Assembly: GCF_042432815.1 (NCBI RefSeq)
Contig: NZ_JBHLWM010000011.1
Location: 86,057-150,056 of the forward strand
Reading direction: 5' to 3'
DNA: 64,000 nt
Source of the DNA: Rhodopseudomonas telluris
GTDB taxonomy: Bacteria; Pseudomonadota; Alphaproteobacteria; Rhizobiales; Xanthobacteraceae
Shown here in pieces: positions 24,623 through 32,336 of the stretch. Each line of letters begins with the position of its first letter. The stretch's first letter is position 1. The notes under the pieces are model-generated. The model did not search any database and was not told the DNA's origin. It saw only the letters and a list, made by a program, of their open reading frames with translations. The translations under genes and the position numbers were made by a program.

Positions 24623-24909
24623 GAGATTCAGCCGCGCTTCTTGATGTCGTTGTCCTGCCGCAAGGCGTTACCGGACTTTTGCCCCCGGATCGCCTCGATA
24701 ATCAAGGCCTTCTAGCACGGTTTCGGAGCAGGGAAACCGCCTTGGCGCACCCGGCGAATAGCCCTTTCGGCGCGTTCGGGAACAAGCCGGGACCAGTTTG
24801 CAGATCCGCCAGCCCCGCCGCCTCCAAAACTGCATCGGATGAATGCGAAAGCGCGATGGCACAGCGCTTCGAACCGAACTATACCGCGAGCCCCTTCAGG
24901 AGACCTCCG

Positions 24910-25341
24910 ATGACCGAGCGCACCAGCGAACCCAGCAATCCCGGCGCGGTGACCGGCGGCATGACGTCGCTGCTGCGGGCAGAAGGTGCGGCCCTGTTCG
25001 TCGGCACCACGCTGTTCTACCTGATCTCCGACTCGCCCTGGGAGTTGTACGCGATCCTGTTCTTCGCGCCGGATCTCGGCTTCCTCGGCTATCTCGCCGG
25101 ACCGCGCGTCGGCGCCCTCGTCTATAATGCGCTGCACACCACGATCGCGCCGCTGCTGCTGGCGATGGCTGGGATCGTGATCCTGTGGCCGATGGCCGGT
25201 ACGATCGCGCTGATCTGGCTCGCCCATATCGGCTTCGACCGCATGCTTGGCTACGGACTGAAATACGGCACCAGCTTCCACGACACCCATCTCGGCCGGA
25301 TCGGCAAGCGCAAGCCGGTCGCCGCGGCGACCACGACCTGA
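24910..25341 (+). CDS. DUF4260 membrane protein
   Basis: A 143-residue protein with three or four hydrophobic segments (GAALFVGTTLFYLI, LYAILFFAPDLGFLGYLAG, IAPLLLAMAGIVIL, TIALIWLAHIGFD) and the terminal motif DRMLGYGLKYGTSFHDTHLG. This matches the short DUF4260 family, whose function is unknown. The ATG at 24910 is chosen because AGGAG sits 7 nt upstream, although the frame stays open further 5'. It is divergent from pccB and convergent with the beta-lactamase gene, whose stop lies 4 bp away. Confidence 0.8.
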   Translation: MTERTSEPSNPGAVTGGMTSLLRAEGAALFVGTTLFYLISDSPWELYAILFFAPDLGFLGYLAGPRVGALVYNALHTTIAPLLLAMAGIVILWPMAGTIALIWLAHIGFDRMLGYGLKYGTSFHDTHLGRIGKRKPVAAATTT

Positions 25342-25345
25342 GCGG

Positions 25346-26173
25346 TTAGACCGCGCCGATGTCGGCGAGCAGTTGCTGCGCCAGCGTGATCCGGCTGGTG
25401 ACATGGCGCGGCTCGCGCACGTCGAGGTTGAGCGCGAACACCGTCTGTTGATCGCCCTTCTCGGCCCAGCCGACCAGCCAGCCCAGCGACGGCTGCCCGC
25501 GCTCGGCGCCGAGCAGCCCGGTCTTCGCCCGGATCGTCACGTCGCCCACCTTGGTGACCGGAAGAATGTCGGCGACGAGATCCTGGCTGCGTTTGGAGAT
25601 CGGCAACGTCCGCCGCCGCAGCCGGTCGAGGAAGTCGATCTGCTGGATGCAGTCGATCCGCAGATCACCGGTCAGCCAGAACTGATCGATGCCACCGCCG
25701 ATGTTGCGATTGCCGTAGTCGAACAGGTCGACATATTTCTGCATCCGCTCCGGCCCGATCCGCCGCGCGATTTCCTGATACACCGGCACCGCCGACGCCG
25801 CGATCGCGCTACGCAGCGTGTGGTCGCGATTCCACGCCTCGATACTGCGCTTGACGCCGTCCCACTTGAAAACGTCCTTGTCCGGATCGGCGACGACGCC
25901 AGTCTCCAGCGCGATCAGCGAGTTCGGCACCTTGTAGGTCGAGGCCGGCAGAAAGGCCTCGCCAGAGCGTTGCGCGTCGCTGGCGATAATCAAGTAATCG
26001 TCGGTCTTGTAGCCGACGAACGTGCCCTCGGTCCCTTCGTCCGCAAAGCGCTTCGCCAGGCTGGTGCGGATCTCGCTGCGCGGCGGCGCGACTTCAGCGA
26101 ACGCGCGAACGGGAAGCAAGGCGGGCAGAGAGGCGGCGGCGCAGAGGCCGAGGGCGGTACGGCGGGTGAGCAA
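25346..26173 (-). CDS. Class D (OXA-type) serine beta-lactamase
   Basis: A 275-residue secreted hydrolase of penicillins and related beta-lactams. All class D motifs are intact: Ser78-Thr-Tyr-Lys81 (PASTYKVPNS), Ser127-Ala-Val129 (SAVPVYQ), Tyr153-Gly-Asn, Trp166 in QFWLTGDLRI that supports Lys carbamylation, and Lys217-Thr-Gly. The leader MLTRRTALGL has consecutive arginines before a hydrophobic stretch ending PVRAFA, so Tat export is likely. The start is a TTG at 26173 with a GAGGA-type ribosome binding site upstream. There is no regulator or insertion element next to it, only a palindromic repeat, so it looks like a resident chromosomal gene. The resistance spectrum cannot be inferred. Confidence 0.9.
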   Translation of the reverse strand: MLTRRTALGLCAAASLPALLPVRAFAEVAPPRSEIRTSLAKRFADEGTEGTFVGYKTDDYLIIASDAQRSGEAFLPASTYKVPNSLIALETGVVADPDKDVFKWDGVKRSIEAWNRDHTLRSAIAASAVPVYQEIARRIGPERMQKYVDLFDYGNRNIGGGIDQFWLTGDLRIDCIQQIDFLDRLRRRTLPISKRSQDLVADILPVTKVGDVTIRAKTGLLGAERGQPSLGWLVGWAEKGDQQTVFALNLDVREPRHVTSRITLAQQLLADIGAV

Positions 26174-26253
26174 TGGACGTCCTCACAATGAGTCAGCGCG
26201 GAAGATGCGCGCGGCTCGTGGTGAAACGATGGCCGCGAGCTATCAGCTTCATC

Positions 26254-26328
26254 GTCATTGCGAGCGCAGCGAGGCGATCCAGAAGCGCGGTGCACGAGGC
26301 GGGATTGCTTCGCTGCGCTCGCAATGAC
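26254..26328. repeat. Imperfect palindromic repeat, family A (copy 3)
   Basis: Begins GTCATTGCGAGCGCAGCGA and ends TCGCTGCGCTCGCAATGAC, a near-complete inverted repeat with inner arms GATCCAGAAG and GGGATTGC. It fills the gap between the FlhB-like gene and the beta-lactamase gene. Confidence 0.85.
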
Positions 26329-26336
26329 GGCGAGAA

Positions 26337-26606
26337 CTACCTTGGTCCCCTGCCCGACAGCTTCAGCACGAACACCAGCACTTCGGCGACGGCCTTGTAC
26401 AGCTCCTCGGGGATTTCGTCGCCGAGTTCGACATGCGACAGCGCGCCGGCGAGGACTTCGTTTTCCTCGATCGGCACGTTGTTCTCCTTGGCGACCTCGA
26501 TGATCTTGGCGCCGATCGAGCCTTTGCCCTTGGCAACGACGCGCGGCGCTCCGCCGTGGTCGTAGTGTAGCGCGACGGCGATCGGGTTTTTGACGTCGAT
26601 GGTCAC
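26337..26606 (-). CDS. Short FlhB-like protein (C-terminal domain only)
   Basis: An 89-residue protein equivalent to the cytoplasmic switch domain of FlhB/YscU: NPIAVALHYDHGGAPRVVAKG, IIEVAKENNVPIEENEVLAGAL, IPEELYKAVAEVLVFV. FlhB changes export from rod/hook to filament proteins after self-cleavage in Asn-Pro-Thr-His. Here that motif reads Asn-Pro-Ile, so self-cleavage is not expected. Such FlhX-like proteins can replace or modulate the FlhB C-domain. The GTG start at 26606 overlaps the stop of the FliK-like gene (GTGA), so the two are translationally coupled and probably act together in flagellar export. Confidence 0.85.
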   Translation of the reverse strand: MTIDVKNPIAVALHYDHGGAPRVVAKGKGSIGAKIIEVAKENNVPIEENEVLAGALSHVELGDEIPEELYKAVAEVLVFVLKLSGRGPR

Positions 26607-28378
26607 AGCGCGCGATCCAGAAAATGGCCGGCCGAGGCCGGCGGCGGAGCGCTCGGTGCGCCTTCGCGGATGATGATGTCGCCGGGGTTCAGATCGGCGC
26701 GGCTGAGCGCGGCGGTGAGCTGGTTGGCGCCGGCGCGCAATTGCGCCGCCGTGGACGGCCGCTCCGCCCACATCCGCACCGAGGTTTTCTCGCCCTGCAA
26801 CGAAATCAGCGCGTGAACCGGACCGGCCGGCTCGACATCGAGCGAGAACCGCGCGCGCCAGACCCGGTTCGCCGCCGTGCCGGTTTGCGCGTCATCGCCG
26901 TCGCGGGAAATTTCGAACTGCGCCACCGCGGTGCCCTGCGGCGTGGTGAACGGGATCTCGAAGCTCCAGCGCGGCTGCAGCGCGTCGAGCCGCGCCGAAG
27001 CGCCGTCGAGGCGGTCCGGCAGCGAGGCGACCTGTAGCAGCGTCTGCCGCGCCAGTGAACCTTCGGTCTCGGTGAGCACCCGGCGCAGCGCCGAGTCGAG
27101 TGGCGTGTGCGGCTCGAGGCTCGCCGGCATCACCGCCTGCGCGGCCGGCAGCGCGCCACCGATCGGTGGCGGCGGCGTATTGGTGCGCGCGACCGCGTTA
27201 TCGTCCATCTTTCCGATCCGCGCACCGCTCGCCGCGGGCAGCAACGACAGCAGCAGCGCGTTGCCGGCGAAGCCGGTCTTGGCCAGCATCGCGGCGGTCT
27301 GCGGATTGGCCTGCACGGCCTCCTGCAACGCGCTGAGCGTCTCGGCGGTGCCTGCGGCCGTGGTTGCGGCGCGCGTGGCTGTCGTCGCTGACGCATCAAC
27401 GCTGGTGAGCTGATTGATGACGCTGCGCAGCAGCGCCTGCTCCGCCGTATCGGTCGCGGACGCGCCCGTTGCGGCCGTCATCGACGCCAGCGTTGGCGAC
27501 GTGGTGGCGCGATCGGCCGCAACGAACGGCGCGGTGGTTTGCGTCGCGGTCTCGGTCGTCGTGCCGAGCAGATCACTCTGGGCGGCGAGCAGCGTCGTCT
27601 GCGCCAGCAGCTGGCCGTTCTGCAGCAGCGGCGTCGGCATCGCGGTGGCGCCGGCATTCGCAGCCGCGCTGCCGCCGAGCGCGGTGCTGAGCACCTGGCG
27701 TAGCACGATCAGCGCCGCCTTCAGATCAGTGCCGGCTGTGGCCGGCTGCGCGCTCGCCAGCGAGGCTTCGAGGAAAATGCCCGAGCTCTGCACCGCGCGC
27801 TGGATGTCTGCGCCGGTCAGCGCTGGAGTCAGCGCGGTGCGCAGCGACTGCACCTGCGCCACCGCCTGACGCGCCGCCTGCGGCAGGCTGGCGAGATCGG
27901 TTACCGCATCGAGATTGGCGAACAGCGACGACAGCCCGGTCTGCTGCGTCGCCGCAGTCTGCGCCGCGGTGGTGAGCGCCGCGACCTGCTGCGGCGTCAG
28001 CGCATTGGCGGCCGGCACGAGGCTCGGCGCAGCCTGCGCGGTCAGCGTGATCGCCTGCGGCGCCAGCGTAACGGTGTCGAGCGCGAGGCTGGCCGCGGCG
28101 AGATTGGCCGGCGCGTTGGTGGTGACCGGCTGATTGACGATGGCGAGGCGGACGCCCTGATCGCTCTGGGAGACGGCGACCTGCAGCGTCTGGCCGGCCT
28201 GCAGCGGAACCTGCGTGGTCGCCTCGACGGTCTGGCCGCCGATCGCGATGCGGACCTGGCTGTTGTCGAGGATCGCCAGCACCTTGGCCTGCACCACCGT
28301 GCCGGGCTGCAACGTGACGTCGGCCGTCACGCCCTGCAGAGCGACGAGGGGAAGGTTCGGATTGACCGAAATCGCCAT
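26603..28378 (-). CDS. FliK-like flagellar hook-length control protein
   Basis: A 591-residue protein. The long N-terminal and central part is Ala/Thr/Gln-rich and low in complexity (repeats such as QTAATQQTG and ATTATRAATTAAGT), as in molecular-ruler proteins. The C-terminal ~120 residues form the FliK C-domain (WSFEIPFTTPQGTAVAQFE, VHALISLQGEKTSVRMWAE, LRAGANQLTAALSRADLNPG). FliK measures the hook and touches FlhB to switch substrate class. The coupled FlhB-like gene directly downstream supports this. The bulk of the flagellar genes is not in the window. A CtrA-like site lies about 50 bp upstream. Confidence 0.82.
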   Translation of the reverse strand: MAISVNPNLPLVALQGVTADVTLQPGTVVQAKVLAILDNSQVRIAIGGQTVEATTQVPLQAGQTLQVAVSQSDQGVRLAIVNQPVTTNAPANLAAASLALDTVTLAPQAITLTAQAAPSLVPAANALTPQQVAALTTAAQTAATQQTGLSSLFANLDAVTDLASLPQAARQAVAQVQSLRTALTPALTGADIQRAVQSSGIFLEASLASAQPATAGTDLKAALIVLRQVLSTALGGSAAANAGATAMPTPLLQNGQLLAQTTLLAAQSDLLGTTTETATQTTAPFVAADRATTSPTLASMTAATGASATDTAEQALLRSVINQLTSVDASATTATRAATTAAGTAETLSALQEAVQANPQTAAMLAKTGFAGNALLLSLLPAASGARIGKMDDNAVARTNTPPPPIGGALPAAQAVMPASLEPHTPLDSALRRVLTETEGSLARQTLLQVASLPDRLDGASARLDALQPRWSFEIPFTTPQGTAVAQFEISRDGDDAQTGTAANRVWRARFSLDVEPAGPVHALISLQGEKTSVRMWAERPSTAAQLRAGANQLTAALSRADLNPGDIIIREGAPSAPPPASAGHFLDRAL

Positions 28379-28427
28379 GGGGACCCGTTCGCCGCGCGAT
28401 ACTTCGAGCGAGGCTAGCCGATCGCCG

Positions 28428-28442
28428 TAAACCCCTCGTTAA
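28428..28442 (-). promoter_or_regulatory. Candidate CtrA binding site
   Basis: On the minus strand the sequence reads TTAA-N7-TTTA followed by C, one mismatch from the CtrA consensus TTAA-N7-TTAA. It starts 50 bp upstream of the FliK-like start codon and overlaps the stop codon of the ATP12 gene. CtrA controls flagellar genes in many alphaproteobacteria. A single site with one mismatch can occur by chance. Confidence 0.35.
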
Positions 28443-29233
28443 CTTCCCGGCCTCAGCGCGGCGAGCACCTGCGCGGCGGCCTTGAACTCGATCAGCCGCG
28501 CCGCACGGCGCGCGGCGGCCTCCTCATCGAGGCCCCATTGTTCGATGTTCCAGTCCTCGTCGACATGCGCGGCGGCCCAGACCTGATCGGCGTCGCGCTC
28601 GCCTTTTGCGAGCGACAGCGCCAGCAGCGCCGAGCCGGTGATCGTCGTCACCACGTGAAAGGCGCCGACCGACCAGGCATCCTGCGGCATCGCCGCGCGC
28701 GCCGCGGCGATCGCCGGTTCCGGCTGCGCGACATGCATGATGCCCTCGGCCAGAATGAAATGCGCGCCGAACTCGTTGGCGGCCCAATACAGCACCGGAT
28801 CCCAATGCTGCGCTTCCATCGCCACCAGCCCTTCGGGATGGCCGGCGCGATAGAACAGCAGATCCGAGCCGAAGTACTTGGCGACATCGTCGGCGACTTC
28901 GTCGATGCGGCCGACCACGCCGTCGAGCACGCTGTGCGCCAGCCGCGTCATCGGCATCGTCATCGGATCGATGTGCTCGGCCTGCGCCTGCCATTCGGCG
29001 GCGATCACTTCGGCGAGTTCGCGCGTCGGCGCAGCCAACGTCTTGCGCGACGGCGTTTTCACCGGACGGCCGTCGAGCGTGACGGCGAATCCGTCCGGCG
29101 TCTCTGAGACTTCGGCCGACTTGTAGAACCGCTTCGGCAGCGCCGTCCGCGAGGTGCGCCGCACTGCTTCTTCCGGCTCGAGCTGTGATTTGCCGGCGAC
29201 GTCGTCGATGAGGTCACGCATCGGCTGATCCAT
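28439..29233 (-). CDS. ATP12 family F1-ATPase assembly chaperone
   Basis: A 264-residue protein of the ATP12 family, found in mitochondria and alphaproteobacteria, which helps the F1 alpha subunit assemble. Typical segments are RFYKSAEVSETPDGFAVTLD, GRPVKTPSRKTLAAPT, DLLFYRAGHPEGLV with QHWDPVLYW, and the late VWAAAHVDEDWNIEQWG. Length is normal. It is encoded just upstream of the FliK-like gene but the two are unlikely to share a function. AGGA lies 6 nt before the ATG at 29233. Confidence 0.92.
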   Translation of the reverse strand: MDQPMRDLIDDVAGKSQLEPEEAVRRTSRTALPKRFYKSAEVSETPDGFAVTLDGRPVKTPSRKTLAAPTRELAEVIAAEWQAQAEHIDPMTMPMTRLAHSVLDGVVGRIDEVADDVAKYFGSDLLFYRAGHPEGLVAMEAQHWDPVLYWAANEFGAHFILAEGIMHVAQPEPAIAAARAAMPQDAWSVGAFHVVTTITGSALLALSLAKGERDADQVWAAAHVDEDWNIEQWGLDEEAAARRAARLIEFKAAAQVLAALRPGS

Positions 29234-29251
29234 GATGTCCTTGCTGAGTGC

Positions 29252-29569
29252 CTACTGATTGGCGCAGGCGCGCGAATAGGCGGCGCGGTCGTTGGGGGAC
29301 AGCCGCGCGGCGTTGCCGTCGGTGAGGCAATCGGTGATGCGGTCGCCGAACGAGCGGCGCTGGTTGGGGAGCTGGGCCCGGGGGGTGGGCTGCGGCGCGT
29401 CGAGCTGCGGCACCGTCGGAACCACGACCGGAGGTGGTGGCGGCGGCGGGGGTGGCGGCGGCAGCGTGGTCGGCAATTGCCCCGGCACCAGCTGCGCCAG
29501 GGCGGCGCCCGGCGCGGCGATCAGCGTCGTAGCAAGGAGGATGAGAGCGATCCGTTTCATCGTCTGCAT
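29252..29569 (-). CDS. Exported protein with a polyproline tract
   Basis: A 105-residue protein. The signal peptide is IALILLATTLIAAPGAALA. A run of about 11 prolines follows near residues 35-46, then VVVPTVPQLDAPQPTP. The C-terminal part RRSFGDRITDCLTDGNAARL with ACANQ has a Cys pair that could form a disulfide and resembles short conserved C-terminal segments of rhizobial exported proteins. The polyproline stretch would stall ribosomes and need elongation factor P. Two in-frame ATGs (29569 and 29560) are possible starts; neither has a strong ribosome binding site. It lies 18 bp upstream of the ATP12 gene on the same strand. Function unknown. Confidence 0.68.
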   Translation of the reverse strand: MQTMKRIALILLATTLIAAPGAALAQLVPGQLPTTLPPPPPPPPPPPVVVPTVPQLDAPQPTPRAQLPNQRRSFGDRITDCLTDGNAARLSPNDRAAYSRACANQ

Positions 29570-29616
29570 GTCGTGATGGCGCCGCCGCCGCGCAAGCCGC
29601 GCCGGCGCGCGTCGCC

Positions 29617-30942
29617 TCATTCCTCCGGCGCATGCTCGATCGGATCGAACCGATCGTGCTCGAGCCCGAGCAGGTTCCAGCTCTGCAGCATGTGCGGCGG
29701 AAGCGGCGCCGACACGTCGATCACGCCGCCGCGCGGATGCGGGATGACGATGCGCCGCGCCAGCAGATGCAGCCGGTTCTGCAGCCCGCCGGGCAGTTGC
29801 CAGTTCTCGATGTTGAAGTACTTCGGATCGCCGACGATGGCGTGGCCGATATGCGCCATGTGGGCGCGCAGCTGATGGGTGCGTCCGGTGACCGGCTTCA
29901 GCGACACCCAGGCCAGCTTCTGCCCCGAGGTCTCGACCACCGCGTAGTACGTCACCGCGTGGCTGGCGCCGTCGTCGCCGTGCTTGGCGACGCGCATGAT
30001 CGAATCCTCTTCGCTCTCGTCCTTGGCCAGATAGGTCGAGATCCGCCCCTGCTTCGGCTTCGGCACGCCGGCGACCAGCGCCCAGTAGATCTTGCGCGCC
30101 GAGCGGTGGCGGAACGAGCCGGTCAGCGCGGTGGCAGCGAAGCGGGTCTTGGCCACCAGCAGACAGCCGGCGGTCTCCTTGTCGATGCGATGCACCAGGC
30201 GAGGTTTTTGCCCCTTGGCATCGCGCATCACTTCGAGCATCTGATCGATATGCCGCGTGGTGCCGCTGCCGCCCTGCACCGCGAGGCCGGCCGGCTTGTT
30301 CAGCACCAGCACGTCGGCGTCCTCGAACAGCGTCATCTCCTTCAGCGTCTGCAGCGTCTTCTGCTCGGCTTCGGAGAGATGCCCGGGGGCTTTCGGCGTG
30401 TCGAGCTTGAGCGGCGGAATCCGCACGCTCTGGCCCTCCTCCAGCCGGTCCTTGCTGTCGGCGCGCTTGCCGTTCACCCGCAGCTCGCCTTTGCGGACGA
30501 TGCGCTGGATGTGGGAGAACGACAGGCCGGGAAACCGCGCCTCGAGGAAGCGATCGACCCGCATGCCGTTCTCGTCGGCGGTGACCACCACGGTCTCGAC
30601 CTTGGTCGGCAGCGGCGCGTCGGGCTTGGCCTTTTCAGGCTCCGGCGCGATCGCTTCGGGCCGCGGCCGCGACGCCGCGCCGGACCGCCCGGCAAACCGC
30701 TCGGTACCCAGCCGATCAGCCGCGGGTCGCCCGGCGGCGGGCCGCTCGGCGCGCTTGCGCACCGGCCGCGCCGACAGCGGACGGCCGTCCTCGCCGCGAT
30801 TGCCGCGCACCGGACCCGCCTTGAAGGCACCTGGCTTCGCCGACCCAGCCTTCGCCGGCCGGCCGCCACCGTTCGGGCCGCCCTTGGGGCGATCGCCGCC
30901 GGGGCCGCGTTTGGCGAGGGGTTTCTTGGTACGACGGCTCAT
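29617..30942 (-). CDS. rluC: RluC/RluD-type 23S rRNA pseudouridine synthase
   Basis: A 441-residue RNA-modifying enzyme. The first ~105 residues are a basic Gly/Pro/Arg/Lys-rich extension not found in enterobacterial RluC (about 320 residues). An S4 RNA-binding domain follows (RVDRFLEARFPGLSFSHIQR, KGELRVNGKRADSK). The catalytic Asp254 is in LVHRIDKETAG, and the C-terminal motifs PVTGRTHQLRAHM and IGHAIVGDPKY complete the family set. RluC converts three uridines of 23S rRNA. The RluC versus RluD assignment is by overall similarity and is less certain than the family. The tail may add nonspecific RNA affinity. Confidence 0.88.
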   Translation of the reverse strand: MSRRTKKPLAKRGPGGDRPKGGPNGGGRPAKAGSAKPGAFKAGPVRGNRGEDGRPLSARPVRKRAERPAAGRPAADRLGTERFAGRSGAASRPRPEAIAPEPEKAKPDAPLPTKVETVVVTADENGMRVDRFLEARFPGLSFSHIQRIVRKGELRVNGKRADSKDRLEEGQSVRIPPLKLDTPKAPGHLSEAEQKTLQTLKEMTLFEDADVLVLNKPAGLAVQGGSGTTRHIDQMLEVMRDAKGQKPRLVHRIDKETAGCLLVAKTRFAATALTGSFRHRSARKIYWALVAGVPKPKQGRISTYLAKDESEEDSIMRVAKHGDDGASHAVTYYAVVETSGQKLAWVSLKPVTGRTHQLRAHMAHIGHAIVGDPKYFNIENWQLPGGLQNRLHLLARRIVIPHPRGGVIDVSAPLPPHMLQSWNLLGLEHDRFDPIEHAPEE

Positions 30943-31762
30943 CGATCAGGCGCTCCGGAGGTTGAGGCCGTGCCTAGCGCAAAAGCGCCGTCCGGTCACG
31001 GCAGAATGTGGAGGATTGGACCCGTCGCCCGGGTGCTGGGCCGCGAAATCCGCGAGGGCTGCTCTCCGCCTGCCAACCGGAGGCGCGCCGAGATTGCGAG
31101 GCCACACGACACCGCGTGGCTCGGAGCGCGCAGCCCGGCGCGGCAAGCCGCTTCCGGACCGCGGACCCGGGCGCCCCCGCCTCGGCGGCTTCGCCCCGGC
31201 CAAACGCCCGCATCCTCGCGGCGCCGTTGCGCCCGAGCTTTGCGGACGTCCCACCCCTCGCACGATGAGGAGCGGCGGAGCGCCGAAAGGCGCACCTTGG
31301 TAGTGGCCGCAGCACGAACTTCGGATCGCCGAAGCCCGGAGGCCGCGGAAACGCCTTCCGGCGCTCCACCGTGGCGACTTGTCGCTTCAGGACCGTGCTT
31401 CCGGGCGCAGGCACGGGTAATGAAACCCGACGGTCCGGCGGGATTTCCCCGCCTTCGCCTGTGCCCGTCCAGCCAACTAACAAGTGGCAGACCCCCGTAG
31501 TGGGGCCGGACGGTGACCCGAAGCGTCCCGAGCGCGAGGGCCACGTCCTCCCCCGCCCGCAGGCGCCACACCCCGCCCCACTCCAAGACGCCTCTAGAAG
31601 CGCCCCTCGTGGACGGGACGGAAATAGGTATATGATCCTATGGGAATTTTGTCAAGAGATTGATGTAGCCCGGGTGAGCGCAGCGACACCCGGGGAGCAG
31701 CATGGCGAGACGCCGCCCCGCATGTCGCTGCGCTCATGCGGGCTACGAGTCTCGCATTGTGG
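30943..31762. other. 820-bp gene-free stretch with many hairpins
   Basis: No convincing gene is present; all frames give Arg/Ala/Pro/Gly-rich translations. The sequence holds several perfect or near-perfect stem-loops: 30977-30988 (GCGC-AAAA-GCGC), 31280-31293 (GCGCC-GAAA-GGCGC, a GNRA loop), 31319-31334 (CTTCGG/CCGAAG), 31393-31416 (CCGTGC/GCACGG), 31437-31453 (GGCGGG/CCCGCC) and 31494-31506 (CCCC/GGGG). A short A+T-rich dyad lies at 31624-31641. The right end is a REP element. It could be a structured RNA gene, a long leader of the pseudouridine synthase gene, or a decayed mobile element. Confidence 0.5.
31667..31746. repeat. REP doublet downstream of the RAYT gene (family B, copy 1)
   Basis: Outer ends GTAGCCCG and CGGGCTAC are complements. 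Inside are two hairpins, CCCGGGTG/CACCCGGG (31671-31696) and CCCGCATG/CATGCGGG (31717-31742). This is the REP partner of the adjacent transposase gene; related copies are at 32337, 37571, 39182 and 42741. Confidence 0.88.
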
Positions 31763-32302
31763 CTATCGGTTGATCGGCTCGCCGAAGTCGCCGCTTGTAT
31801 CGCGCACGTCTCCAGCCCAGTCGGCAGGCAGGATGCCGTCTCGCACGAAACGATGAAACGACGAATAGGGCCAATCCACAACGCGCGACGTCAGGCCGTG
31901 TTTGACCGGATTGAAGTGAATGTAGTCGACGTGGCGCGCCAAGTCGTCCTCGTCGCGAATGCTGTGCTCCCAGAACCGCCGCTGCCACAGCGCCAGATCT
32001 CCGTTCGAATGCCGTCGCAATGGCACGCCCTTGGCGATCAAGGCGCTACTGAAATGTCCCTTGATACGCCGCCACCGCCCGGGGAAATCGGCATCATCGG
32101 GCGGGAGGGTCAACACCGCATGCAGATGATCGGGAAGCACGACGACCGCGTCGAGCGAAAACGGGCGCTCTCGTCGCGCGGTCAGGATCGCCGCGCGGAG
32201 ATCCGCGACATGATCGACCAAAGCGGTCGACCGGCGATCTGCTAACGTGACGGTGAAGAAATACGTAGGCCCTGCCAAGCGATCTCGTCGGTACCGCACC
32301 AT
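31763..32302 (-). CDS. REP-associated tyrosine transposase (RAYT, Y1/TnpA_REP type)
   Basis: A 179-residue HUH-family nuclease that nicks and moves REP palindromes. The N-terminal signature MVRYRRDRLAGPTYFFTVTL is typical. The metal-binding HUH motif is LPDHLHAVLTLP. The catalytic Tyr is in HVDYIHFNPVKHGL, and WPYSSFHRFVRDG closes the domain. The gene is full length and looks intact. REP palindromes with the same CCCGCATG/CATGCGGG stem lie on both sides (ending at 31746 and starting at 32337), which is the normal arrangement for RAYT units. Confidence 0.92.
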   Translation of the reverse strand: MVRYRRDRLAGPTYFFTVTLADRRSTALVDHVADLRAAILTARRERPFSLDAVVVLPDHLHAVLTLPPDDADFPGRWRRIKGHFSSALIAKGVPLRRHSNGDLALWQRRFWEHSIRDEDDLARHVDYIHFNPVKHGLTSRVVDWPYSSFHRFVRDGILPADWAGDVRDTSGDFGEPINR

Positions 32303-32336
32303 GATTGGGACTCGCGTCGTCGCCCCCCGCCCGCTC

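Noticed and set aside
30996..31586. 196-codon minus-strand frame and other frames between rluC and the RAYT gene
   Set aside because: Arg/Ala/Gly/Ser-rich with no domain or ribosome binding site; the stretch is better explained as non-coding and structured.
30943..31660. RNase P RNA or tmRNA
   Set aside because: The conserved RNase P P4 core and the tmRNA tRNA-like ends are not present on either strand.
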